A stretch of 64,000 nt of DNA from Xylogone sp. PMI_703. Lineage: Eukaryota > Ascomycota > Leotiomycetes. A model generated the notes under the pieces. That model was given only the letters and a program-made list of their open reading frames with translations. It made no database searches and was not told the DNA's origin. A program made the translations under genes and the position numbers. Where the stretch lies: the NCBI GenBank assembly GCA_021399445.1, contig JAJTUQ010000004.1, forward strand, positions 1,302,001-1,366,000. The letters are read 5' to 3'. Positions 12,065 through 23,576 of this stretch are shown here, one piece after another. Each line of letters begins with the position of its first letter. Within the stretch, counting starts at the first letter, position 1.

Positions 12065-12848
12065 CATGGAGCAGTCATCATCGACGGACCACCGAAATAT
12101 GGTTCGACTGGAACCTAGATAATACTTAAGGCTAAGCGTAGTCGTTCAGGTTATACCAGCCTGATCGACTCGTTTCTCGCTGAACGAACGCCCATACGCC
12201 AAAGTCTTCAAACGGTTCCCGTGGTGCTTTTGATGATTACCAACAACAGAGCCGGAAATTGCGGTCAAGAATATCGGCCTCGAATACATGCTGAGAGCAT
12301 GGCTTGAGGAAAGGAGTGATGAATACACATCGTTCATTGTCACGTTAGAGCCGAAGAAGGCGAAGTAAGATTTAGGAGGGAGGATACCATGCAATAAGAT
12401 AGCAGAGGATATTAATGAAGACATCAACGCACATGGATGAATTTAAGGGAAATTGCATATCAGCGACATCATGATTCAACGAAAGCATACTATGGAAGAA
12501 GGAAAAGGCGTAACTAGATTGGAGGTCTCGGGTAATTACCAAATACAAAGTTATGATCTGGAGCACTTCTTTTGGATAAATACATGTATTTTTCATCTTT
12601 CGAGTTTATATTTTAGGGCATAAGGTAGGAGAATATTAGAGATGAGTTTATTAGCATATTCATGAATACAAAGATCTAAAGGTCTTTTGACATTGAAGCG
12701 TTTAGTAGAGCAAAAGTAGATTCGCAAAGAAGGGATTAGTGAAGAGAAGAATCATGCGCCTTTGATGGCTGTGCTACTAAATTGATATTCATATAATAGA
12801 ATCACTCCATAATTATCATGAGCAAACGATTAACCATTCTGTTATTAA
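12065..12848. other. Convergent intergenic region, no gene recognised
   Basis: This region separates two convergent genes and is AT-rich. Two overlapping minus-strand frames (93 and 74 codons) show no domain and are probably chance. Confidence 0.4.
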
Positions 12849-14228
12849 TTAATTACGCCTGGATAATCCTAGCCTGCTCACATTGACACTTGTCTTCTTT
12901 CCCAGCACCATCTCCGCCATCACCAAGCCTGTTCCCAAACTCAAGCTGATCCCCCACGGGCCATGTCCACTAGCAATATATACACCTCCACCATCACATT
13001 TCACGCCTGATAAATCACGCTCAGTTAGTTTCGTCAATATAGGTTCTCCTGATCGGCTAGCCGGCCGGAAGCATAGCCCTTCGCCCAAATCCTCCAAATC
13101 ATCTTCGTTCAGACTACTTCCCTCTTTTGTCTTGCCAAATAGCTGGACTAGTACTCCGCGCAACTCTTTTAAGCGTCTTCGGTCGATTTGAGCTTTTACC
13201 TGCTCCGCCGTTTTAGGCAACGGAAGGTTTGACCCATTGAGGCCTCCTATCCAAATTTCTGCTTCACCACCGCGATCCAAGCGTGCAAAAGCTTCAGGGG
13301 AAAAGGTATATTGGCCTGCTACTGGTGAGGGCGAACAGAAAAAGGCATAACACATCTTCTCTTTGTCACCAGAAGCTAAAGTGTTTCCGGAGGGATTGAG
13401 GAAGGGAGTTTTGTACCGTGGAGATTTGACAACGAGGCTATAGCCTGCGAACGGCGTGATGGGAACTGTTACCGGCGAGGAGGGAAAGAGAGTGCAGAAG
13501 ACGGTGGGTGTCCATGCACCAGCACAAATGATGAGGTCCTTGCAAGGGAGCTGCTTGGGCGTATTCTCATTGGCAGTCTCTAATGAAATACCTGTTAGAA
13601 CCCCGGATGAGGATTGAATGATGCCTGTTGGATTCGTAGAGAGGTGAATCTGGACGCCCCTTGACTGGCACTCGGCTAGGAGGAATTTGCAGAGTTCCCG
13701 GGGCTGGACTTGAGCACATTCGGAAGGTGATGAGATTGTGTCGAGACTTCCATTTACTTGAGGCGTTAACAATCGAGGCGTGCCATCCGGAAAGAAGACA
13801 TCTTCGGACTCTTCACTATTCGAAGAAATGAAGTTCGGAGATGATTTGCCTACCACGTTCGCTCGACTTGTACCGGTAGTAAGCCAATCCTCATTTTCAT
13901 CGCCACCTGTCGCTCGCGAACCATATTTGCTAATGCTGAGGCTGTACGCATGACTGCCTGCATAACCCCAGAGTTTCTGGCCATTATGTTGCTGAGCAAG
14001 TTCACGGTGAAGTTTGAAAGAGAGTGATCCCAGCGAAGCTGAGGATGATGCGAACCAATCACGAGCAACGAATCCACCAGCATAGCCGGATGCAGAGCGT
14101 AGAAGCTCTGAGGAAGAATCAATGATGTGGATTGCTGGATTGGAGGACTCTGAAGCGGGACGTTGAAGGGAGAGATAATAGGCTGTGGATAATCCTATAA
14201 TGCCCCCTCCAAGAATAACAGTTGACAT
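12849..14228 (-). CDS. FAD-dependent oxidoreductase, DAO family (TDA3-like)
   Basis: A single exon encodes 459 residues. The N terminus has the dinucleotide-binding motif VILGGGIIGLSTAYYL, and the SASGYAGGFVARDW segment is the usual FAD-contacting region. Near the C terminus, GVYIASGHGPWGISLSLGTG is the second FAD-binding signature of the D-amino-acid-oxidase fold. Family members oxidise amino or imino groups, or act in endosome-to-Golgi recycling (yeast Tda3). The overall layout, with Ser-rich insertions in the middle, is like Tda3-type fungal proteins. The substrate cannot be told from sequence. The gene is intact and stands alone, with no evident operon-like partner. Confidence 0.85.
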   Translation of the reverse strand: MSTVILGGGIIGLSTAYYLSLQRPASESSNPAIHIIDSSSELLRSASGYAGGFVARDWFASSSASLGSLSFKLHRELAQQHNGQKLWGYAGSHAYSLSISKYGSRATGGDENEDWLTTGTSRANVVGKSSPNFISSNSEESEDVFFPDGTPRLLTPQVNGSLDTISSPSECAQVQPRELCKFLLAECQSRGVQIHLSTNPTGIIQSSSGVLTGISLETANENTPKQLPCKDLIICAGAWTPTVFCTLFPSSPVTVPITPFAGYSLVVKSPRYKTPFLNPSGNTLASGDKEKMCYAFFCSPSPVAGQYTFSPEAFARLDRGGEAEIWIGGLNGSNLPLPKTAEQVKAQIDRRRLKELRGVLVQLFGKTKEGSSLNEDDLEDLGEGLCFRPASRSGEPILTKLTERDLSGVKCDGGGVYIASGHGPWGISLSLGTGLVMAEMVLGKKTSVNVSRLGLSRRN

Positions 14229-14998
14229 TGTGGTGTCAGCCGAATCCGTTTATTTGGACGATAGGGCTAAGGTCTATGAAATTCCGGGCAGAGAGCTTGT
14301 AGGGAGTGCGGATACCATGGATACCAAAGATGGGTAGTAAAAGTACCCCCTCGAATGTCCTCGATTGTCTGCGTCTTGGAGGGTGGGGTGCTGTCGGCCT
14401 TTGTTTTTCACATAATCAATTGAAATCGTAAATTATAGCGGTTGGATTTCACACTTATGTTAGTGTCTAGACGATTGAGACTATCTCGTATATTATGAGA
14501 AGAATTAAAAAAATCTTCATATGTTAGTAGTGGTGATGATTCTACAGGTATGACGTATACTCGGCGACTATTGGCGGACAAGTGGTCCGCAAGACCGGTC
14601 ACCACTGCAGTATCTCAGACTGCTGAACAACTTACTGTCCATATTATATCAAAATCAAATTGACATTACCGAAGCAAGCCTGAATAGCGTGCTCTCTACA
14701 AGCAGCCTTGATGATACCCTATGAGGAGTGAACATTCCAAAGGTTGTGATCTCTACTTGAAACATCATTGGCTGAGCTATCTTCAAAAGAGTAGGCTCGG
14801 TGTAATTCTCGCGCCAAGACTCTTATTTAGAATCACTCACAAATATAGGATTATAAGGATCGCAGGAGATATCAAGCTATTGAGGTAGAGAAACATTATG
14901 TTCTTTAGGGTTGAATTTACAACTTCCCAGTGAAACGATATTTATTAGCGATAGTCTACCAAATATACTTGCATCACGCCCTTCCATGTTAGTTAGCT
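14229..14998. other. Divergent intergenic region, no gene recognised
   Basis: This AT-rich 770-bp stretch is upstream of both the FAD oxidoreductase and the short-chain dehydrogenase. Only frames of up to 65 codons occur, and none has a domain. Confidence 0.4.
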
Positions 14999-15919
14999 AT
15001 GCCATCATATGCCGTAATTGGGGCATCTCGAGGCCTGGGGGTGAGTCATCGACTGAAATATACACAATACATAGGAAATTAACGGCATTTTCTATAGTAT
15101 GAGTGGCTTCATCAACTTAGCAATGATCCCTCCAACACAGTTGTTGGACTTGCCCGAACTCCAGACAAAGTGGTATCCAGGCTTACTTCTGATTCAATAA
15201 GCAATGTCCACGTACTACAAGCTGATATGGCAGATTCGAAATCCTTAACTGCCGCAGCCGCCGAGGCAGAGAAAATAACAGACGGCAGTCTCGATTATCT
15301 GATCATCAATGGGGTGTACATCAATTCTGAAGAGCATATGATGTCTCCAAGCGAGTTCATCGGGAAAGAAGACCTTATAACTCATGCGATGATAGAAAGT
15401 CTAAAAGTCAATGTCTTAGGCGTTATATTTTCCATCAATTCTTTCTTACCCCTGATACGAAAAAGCAATATCAAAAAGATCGTGGTCATTTCAAGTGTGC
15501 TCTCAGATCTAGATTTGACGCTTAAAAGCCAAATCCAGTATTTTGTGACATACAGCTCCATGAAAGCCGCTTTGAATATGGTTGTGGCTAGGTACGCTGC
15601 GGAATTGAGGCCTGAGGGGATTATAGTCTTTTCATTGAGCCCTGGGGTCGTTGACACTTCCGAAGATAAGCCTCAAGCTAACGGTAAGTCAAATCTGGAA
15701 CTTATAACTATCTGGATATTTACTAAATACTTCTTAGTGGACCCAGAAGAAAGGGTTAGGATCATAGAAGCTGGTTTTAAATTGATGGATCCTCATTTCT
15801 CTGGCTCGATTACAACAACCCAGAGTGTTGCTATGCAGAAGAAAGTCATTGAGAATACAACCATTGAGCAGAGCGGTTCATTCCTCTCTCATCATGGCAA
15901 TAAAGAGTGGCTGGACTAA
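14999..15919 (+). CDS. Short-chain dehydrogenase/reductase (SDR)
   Basis: Two exons give 287 residues. A tiny 42-nt first exon (14999-15040) encodes MPSYAVIGASRGLG, carrying the SDR cofactor motif, and an intron of 57 nt (15041-15097) leads to exon 2 (15098-15919). Without this exon the long frame lacks the nucleotide-binding glycines, so the start is well supported. Exon 2 continues with VVGLAR, an acidic LQADMADSKS, then a YLIINGV segment in the NAG position, a catalytic-like YSSMKAAL (Tyr-x-x-x-Lys) and LSPGVVDT. All catalytic features of a classical SDR are present. The probable cofactor is NADP(H), given an arginine after the second strand. The substrate is unknown. The gene is convergent with GH92, only 65 bp apart. 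Confidence 0.88.
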
Positions 15920-15984
15920 GAGGAAATTCATGTATATATAATTTTAATTTGTTTGTAGTATAAGAGTCGCTCTTTTCCGCTCCT

Positions 15985-18727
15985 TTATACATGCCCTGGA
16001 CTTGGAGGTACATCTCCGGTATCCCAGACTTTTGGTTGCGGGCCTAACACAAATTCAAGTTTGCCACCATTTGCGATATCACTATGTGATAGCCAGTTCT
16101 TGTTCCAGTTCTTCCCGTTAACTTTCAGACTTTGCACATAGAAGCTGTCATCTGATAATCCCTTCGCAGTAATGTGCAATGGCTTGCCACCGATACTGAC
16201 GGTGATATCGCTGAACCATGGTGACAAGATCAAGTAAACTGGCTGTGTGACGACAGGATATAAGCCAATCATTTGCCAAATCATCCAGCTATCGACAGCC
16301 CCGGCATCACTATTTCCAGGAAGGCCATTTGCATTCGGATTGTAATTGATGTTGATATTTTGCCGGGACTGTGCAACGGATTTATACTGTTTGCCGGGAA
16401 GATAGTTATAGATAAATGGGGTGAAGAAACTGGGCTCATTTCCTATATCCACGCAACATCAATTAGATTCAGGTCCTAGACACGTTGTAGGTAATGCATA
16501 AGTTCTAACCTGGGTTGTAAAGTGATGTGCCAGAGGCAACTCCCACTCCAAGATCTACCGTGCGGAGGCCTGGTACAAACATTAAATCGAGGCGTTTCTC
16601 TGTAGCCTCTGGGCCACCCATGAGAGTTATTAGAGATTCTATATCAAATGGAATTGTCCACGTATATTCTATGTAAGAGTTAGTTAGAATATGAATAATG
16701 ACTCGGAGATTTTACCCCATATCAATCCTTCTGTTGTATAGCCAGTATTTTGAGGACTAACGGTGATCAAGGAGCCATTTGCAGCTCGCGGTCCAAGGAA
16801 ACCTGAAGTATTGTATTGTGAGATATCTGGGTTCCATAGATTTTTCCAATTGCTATAGCTTTGTTAGTGATCAAAAAAATGATTTCCACAGAAACTGTCT
16901 ACTTACGCCGCTCTGGTGAGATATTTATGATAATCTTGAGGCGCAAGATCTTTGGCCACCTGGCTCAAAGAAAAGTCGTTTAATGAATATTCCACGGTGC
17001 GGCTAACACTGGAAGAGAAGTTTGGCGTTACATATCCGTACTCAATCCAGTCTGGTAGCCCACATCGACCTTCTGCATTGGCACAGGTTGGATCATCGGG
17101 GTCATGGTTTGGTGGAGGTGTAACTTCTGCGTTCGTCTTCATAGCCTTGTAACCATCATTCCAGTTGATTGCTCCTCGCATACCTTTGACCCATGCATCT
17201 GCTAAGACGTTGTCGCTGTTGCTACCTCCCTGCACCTTGCCATTGTAATTACCGCTTCGAGCATCTGGCATGAAGCCCACATGGCGCCAAATATCAATCA
17301 GAGCCCGGATCATATCCATGGCACGAGATGGCTGTACCAACAGGTAAAAGCTATTGAGGCATCGGAAAGTATCCCAGAGAGTATAAAAATCGTCATAATA
17401 TGGTTCAGTTGAGTTCCAGTCAGGATTCTCTCCAGTTCTATCTGATGGCATCTGATGTGCACGGTATAATGCCGAATAAAACATGGTTAGGCGGGTCGTG
17501 TTAGATGTTTCTGTTGTAGTAATCTTGCTGAGAACATCTTCATTCCACTCCTTCTTTGCTGCTGCTACAGTATCGTTCAATGTCCAGGATGGAATTTCTT
17601 GCTGGGCGAATTTGCAGGCTTTATCGACCGAAATGAACGATACACCCAATTTCGACTTTACCTGGGCAGTCCCCTGCTTGAACTTGAAGAGCGCACCGAC
17701 TCTGTTTGCTTGGTCATCACCTTCTGGTCCGCCTTGAATCCCATAACCATTGCTAAATGTCACCTGTGTATCAGGAGTAGGAGGAGTAGTGGGGTCATTC
17801 CAAGGTCCAGAAAAGTACTGATAGCTTTCGGGAGTGGAGTCAAAGTAGTTGCAGAAGTAAATCTTGTAATCAGATCCTAAGTGTACCATTATCAGTCTCA
17901 TTGTGTAATGTTAAATCGAAAGTAACTGACTCACCTTCTCCCCAAGCAACTCCACCACCTCCCCATCCTCCTCTCCAAACGCCCCAGCCTTGATAATAAG
18001 CTCCGTTGTCACGAACAACAACTTGACCGTTGCTATATGTTTGCGATTTATGGAACTCAGCGTTAATTCCGGAAGGCAGATTATGAGATACATCGACAAG
18101 GACAATGGGTTCAGCTGTGGTTGGGTACGTGTATTGAATAAATCCAGCGTGCCGCGTGGCTCCCAGCTCAACCTTTACGCCATTGGCAAGGTCCGACCTA
18201 TAGTACCCTACCTCAGCACGATCATGCTGGATACGTGGCTGCATATATGTAGCATTATCTAGGACATTAACTCCTTCGAGAGTGGTCAGTGGCATGTGCC
18301 CTACTACCCCATACTTAGAGCCACCGCCAATGCCGCATTCATGGAAACAGGTAAAGGCAGTAACTAATTAAAAATAACCATAAATTAGCAGTCAATCACA
18401 AATGCATAATTCTTCTCGAGAGGAGTGTAAGGAAGTATACGTACCATTTCCATCTGGCGTGTATCCGGCAAAAGGATTGGTACTTTGGTCGAGCTCATTG
18501 GTATCCGGACCAATTCTCACCACCCCAAATGGTAGCCCGACTCCTGGGAAAGTATCTCCGGAATTAGCACCGCTATTTGCTACGGGACCCTCTGTTCCAA
18601 TGAAAGGATTCACATAGACGGTCAAGTCCCGCCCAGGAGAGTGAGCGGGAGCCGCATTGGCAGATAAACCATGAATCAGCAATGTAGCCGCGGCATGGAA
18701 TATTCGTACACCAGGCCCTGGAGGCAT
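15985..18727 (-). CDS. GH92 alpha-1,2-mannosidase, secreted
   Basis: Six exons join in frame (18727-18445, 18363-17935, 17876-16907, 16858-16716, 16668-16510, 16442-15985) for 813 residues. A hydrophobic N-terminal segment ending near SANAAP looks like a signal peptide. The motifs VNPFIGTEG, GDTFPGVGLPFGVVRIGPDT, KYGVVGHMP, FYTLWDTFRCLNSFYLL and NSDAGAVDSWMIWQMIGLYPV are characteristic of Ca2+-dependent GH92 exo-mannosidases. The conserved GNSDAGAVDSW segment is in the catalytic-acid/base region of the family. Such enzymes trim alpha-1,2-linked mannose from N-glycans or fungal mannans outside the cell. An upstream GTG-ATC-ATG at 18733 makes two extra codons possible, but the ATG at 18727 is preferred. 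All junctions keep frame, so the gene appears functional. Confidence 0.92.
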
Positions 18728-20709
18728 AATCACGGTGAGTAAGAAGACAGGTGAAGAGAATACCCAATGGAATCTGTACCTTGCGTGCTCAGCGCTAACA
18801 AAGCAGAGAGATGCTGCTGTATTTAAGCTCTAGAGAGCTTCAGAGACTGCCCTGGTTGAATTGACTTTTTCCATAAACCTGGCAATATGTAAGGTAGATC
18901 AACGGCGAGAATATCGGTCAAACCACCATAAGAGCTTCCATGAAATACGGGGAGTTGCGCTGTATTAAGTCCCCATGTTAGCAGAAAGGACTCCATTCGA
19001 ACGATGACCTCACTACAGGAGCAGGGGCTATAAAGCTCGAGTTTAGCTTCGCATAATCCCTGTAATACGTTGCTACCACCGGCCCTGTACCCTTGAGTAG
19101 ACTTTCATCCGGTAATTTTCATCTGAAGACAATCTCTGTCTTTTAAGCTTCTTATGGTGGCTAAACCGCCCCTTTATTAGTTTTCGGAGCCCCTTTCGAG
19201 CAATGCTACCAGCTGACTGCGAGATTCCGCTTTCTTATCATATGGGGCTTTGCAAAACCCGAAGGAATTAGCGCTAAGGTGTCAAAACTTTTGGAGACCT
19301 AGAGTATAGTACAGGTAAATTAGTTGTTGATGAACTTCAAAACAGCGCACGCTATATGATAGTTTATTACGTGGAAACATCACTCGCCGTCGTGAAAACT
19401 ACCAGAGGCAATGAAACACCCCCAACTCGAGCTACATGCGGCGAGTTTGGATTGACTTCTGCTGGCACTTCCGTTCGGCGCAAGCTACCCCGGTGAGGGG
19501 AAGTCGCAACGCTAACTAAGCAGTGCTAAGTGGGTGGACTACGTGCAACAAGGGCAGCTTATGTTTTTGGGCAATCATCCCCGACCGCTACGACTCTACA
19601 GTGCAAGCATAGTCGGATGATCATACCTAGATAGTCATTCAAGAGGAAATCATCTCCAGATTTTACCCCGCGTTACAAGGGTTCATCATGAACTCACAAA
19701 TGAGGGTTTCATGGCCAAACGCATCGGACTCCGGTAAGGAGCGGGCGGAGAATTTCATAAACATACAATTGAGTACGGGGAGATGAGTGAACTCATGAAT
19801 TAATCCCGCTCAATGTTACCAGGCTGACAATAGCTGAGTGGTTCTTCTTGCACTTGATTGATTGATGGTACATATTTCTTTTCCATATAGTACATTTCTC
19901 GAAGCTAAACGCGATTTTCAGCTGTAGCCATCCACGTACATAATCAAGATGTGTGGCAGGGACTATTTACTCGGTATGTAATCCTGTACCGCTTATTGCG
20001 TTCATCATGTACTTATCCACAGCGTTATATGGGTCTGTCAGGTTCATATATCCGACCCAGTATCTTTACTATTTAACTAGATCTAGTATCTTCTAAGCGT
20101 GGGACCCTCCTAATATATATACTTCTCAGAAACGTTTGTTCTATCCCACGGTGAGATTGACTCTGCCTTCAATATCTGTTGGAAGTACTCTGTATTTAGC
20201 ATTTCCTTCCTTAAAGGCAAAGTTGAGGCTATCTCAGAGCTGTTTGTAAGAGCCAATTAACTCTTCATTCGCCAACCATTGCAGATCCGAGTCGTTGACA
20301 GCTTATCTCGTTCCGTTCATTCGCTTTCAATTTGAGCTGTAATACTTCACTACAAATCAACCATCCAAAGATATCTTCATATGTAGGCAGAGTGATCTGG
20401 TACGACTCTAGGTGGTTCTTTACCACTGTAAATCATTCTTTGCGACGCTGCATTAGCTCTTCTCCATATCTCTAGGATGTGCTCACTTTGTGCCAGTTGT
20501 TCTCCGTGCCTTCAGCATAAATTGTGCAAGAGGTAACACAGCTTTACGGATCCTCTTTCCGATACAATGCTTGCGTGAGAGCCTTGTGAATGATGAGGAC
20601 TCCCTTGTTGTTAAATATCGAGTGGCTGCGGCCGGCTTTTTCACAGATCGCTTTTTAATAGCCTTTACACAACCCGCAATGGCAAGAGAAGGTGGGAACT
20701 ATGTGCCGT
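18728..20709. other. Gene-free 2-kb region
   Basis: Between 18768 and 20489 no reading frame of 60 codons or more exists on either strand, which is unusual for this window. The 5' part must contain the GH92 promoter. I see no repeat, tRNA or transposon ends that I could support. Confidence 0.45.
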
Positions 20710-23075
20710 CTAAGTTACCCGCCTCCCGCGTGCTTTGTCGTACTTCTCAAAAGAATCGTAGGGGTATGTGGGCCCCGCCCAAAGGAAATAGTCGGCACCA
20801 AAGCTGAGCTTGCAAGATCCGTCTTCATGCCAGCTTCCCGATGTTGACTTTTCTTTAAAAGCCTGGCTAGCCTCTTCAATAGTTTCACGAACATCAAGCA
20901 CACCCACCATCGCATAAGTAGCAAGCTCACCCACCCGCTCTCGAAGTAGTGAACCGCTACCAGTGGCGAGGTTGTCTAAAAACTCATTTCGGTTTTCAGC
21001 TAATGTGCAATACTCTAGCTCCCCGCTCAGCAGACTTGGTACTCCTAGGTATTTCTCGTCGTCTAATATTTGCTCAATGTCGGATTTTGACCATCCAGCA
21101 TGTGCTAAGGCATCCACCCAAAGATCTAGCGTCCTGGTGAATATGGCGTATTGGGTTACGCTCATGGACAACTTGCCTTGAACTACACAGTCATATGGAC
21201 AGCTGGTGACTTCGTGAGGATCGAATCCAGCTTCAAGCAAAGCTACAAGCCTATTTCTGTAGCCCTTATATAATTTCTCTTTAAATATAGATTGGTGGTA
21301 TAAGTGTAATATGGAGTGCAAACCCCACGGTTCTACCCATCCCGGAACGGTTGGATTTATCGCCTTGTATCGCATATTCTTTGTAAATGTATTACCGAGA
21401 AACTGGCCAATTTCATCTTCAACAATATCGTAGTCATTTTCATATATTACATCTGACCCACTCCAATGATTTTTAATCAGAGTAGGCTGTACATTTGTAT
21501 GCCACTGATCTTGTTGCAAAATCATTTGTCCCACGGGACGGTCTCGGGATACGATAGTCATAGTTATCCCAATATCCCAGTTTTGAAATGGATCTTCAGC
21601 GCTATTCTGGAGAAAAAGACGAGTAGACTCCGCAAGTACTTGGCCAACATCCTTTGGAATACGTGCGCGGGTCACTACCTCAATCCATGGAAAATTATCA
21701 GGCAATCTCTTATGAGCTAAGGAAGCTGGTAACCCGCCACAATTTAACAGGAATTTCAACAATTGTAGCCCGTTTTCTGCTTGTTTTATATCGTAAGAGA
21801 AGGAAAGTCTGTAGAATACATGGTCAAAAAGCGAGCGCCCTTCAAAATCTTGATCGAATGGAGAAGCTTGGCCAGACTCGAACAAACCACGGACTTTTAA
21901 AATGTCGAAGCTACAAGCGGCCTCAATGACTGGTGAATGCTTGTTGACAATGTTGAATGTTCTCAGCCGAAATTCGAGATCGCCAGAACAACATTGTCCG
22001 GTAGCGACTCTAAACCCTCGTCTCAAAAAGCCGAGATTAAAGAGTACGTCAATGCTAGTCCTGGCATTATATCTCTCTCCTCTAGTCTTATTATTTGTAC
22101 TTTTGGTGTCGCTGATTTCCTCACATTGCGAGTTAAATACTCCTGTGCTGACTAAAACACTGATAATAGAATTATGACAGAAGTATTTCCGTTTTCTGAG
22201 GTGGCAAGAATTAGGAGCATTGGTATAGGCAGTTCGACAGTGCCATTTAGTGACTTCAAAATCCTGAGTTGTGTCGCTCGAAGGTAGGGATTGGTCATTA
22301 TCGCCGCATTTAATACCCTTGATATATTTCTGGAGTGTTTTCTCAATGGTTCGCTCCAGATTAACCGTCAAATTTGCATCTCGACTCCGTTGCTCACTGT
22401 GCCATCGTGAAATGTTGTCCATAAGAAGAGCAAGTGATGCATTTGAATCCTTCGAGTTATTTGATATGTTCTGAACATGATCTTGGATAGTGTTGAGCAC
22501 AGAGGCGGAACTCTTGGACAAATCCATCATTGAAGAGAGCAACTGCGTAGTTTTCCTTGACTCGTTTTGCTGATAATAACTGGGAAATGATTAGCATGAT
22601 CCTCCTGTTCAAAGTAATTTGTAACGTGGACACACAGCGATATGTCTGATTGCACCATGACCAGTCGCATTTTTAGTTGAGATAGGTTCTCAATTAGAGG
22701 TTTACGTTGATGCTTGCCAAGAGCGATACTCAAACGTTCCCATCCCCTTCGAACTTTATTTTTATCCCCTTTCTGAATTGACTTAGCTGCATCTTCTACG
22801 CATCTTCTTATGTCTCGCATAGCCTTATCGCATTGTTGCAATACGTTTGTTAAAGCGATGCTCATATCTCCCAGGCTACCTTGATCCTTCAATTCAGAGA
22901 TTATTTTCATAGATTAGTCAACGAAATCAAGCTCTTGAAGTAGATTTTGTATATTCCCTGGGGAGTTCCTCAACTCATCAATAAAAGCATTGATGTTCTG
23001 GCAGCCTTGGATAACCTGACCAGTAAAACTAATGACGGCGATGATGCTCGAAGCAAAAGCAAGAGCTTCCGCCAT
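20710..23075 (-). pseudogene. HeLo-like N-terminal-domain protein gene with in-frame stop
   Basis: The reading frame starts at the ATG at 23075 with MAEALAFASSIIAVISFTG, the hallmark start of the fungal N-terminal domain of STAND-type proteins. It runs 53 codons to a TAA (22914-22916) and then continues in the same frame without a gap. An intron at 22635-22580 (GTGTGT donor, CTAAT branch, CCCAG acceptor) joins it to a 623-codon exon that begins QQNESRKTTQLL. In total 768 sense codons are interrupted by one stop. The C-terminal half has weak ankyrin-like segments (KFLLNCGG and similar). No NACHT or NB-ARC ATPase is present. A CAA-to-TAA transition would explain the stop. Alternatively, translation could restart at the methionine at 22910 without the first helix. 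This family is linked to heterokaryon incompatibility or defence. Confidence 0.65.
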
Positions 23076-23576
23076 CCTGGCCACAGCTTGATGATGGGTA
23101 GCTTATCTAGATTGGGTGGATTTGTTATCCAGATCTTACAAACGGATTTATTTCTTCTACGGAGCTGAAATTAGTATTTATCTTATAGCATTGGAAGGCT
23201 GTCTCGAGGCTGTGTCTGCCTGTTGTGGCGGAGCAAGATTGGGCAGCAGTGTTGATATAATCGCCCCTGTACGAGTTTTATTCCGCACCCATATGCGTCA
23301 TGATCAATCTCACAATCGACTCTTGGCTTTGAATATGGATTAAGAAACTAATAGTGAAAGGGTATGAGATCTGATTAAATTTAGCTATGGCTTCTATGCA
23401 TGTTACACTCATCATGATTTTGGTTATATCTCAGAAAATAGTCAAGATGGCTGCCCTGGCGTTAGTAGATAACATATCCACCCTGTCTTATAGATGCTCA
23501 GACACGCCATGTTTCATTCAAATAAAGTCCTAGTCGTGATGTTTCTATGTAGCGGATACATAATTTTCTTTTTCTA
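23076..23576. other. Intergenic region, no gene recognised
   Basis: This 501-bp stretch lies between the HeLo-like gene and the end of the permease gene. Two short plus-strand frames here are antisense to, or flank, the start of the HeLo-like gene and carry no domain. Confidence 0.35.
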
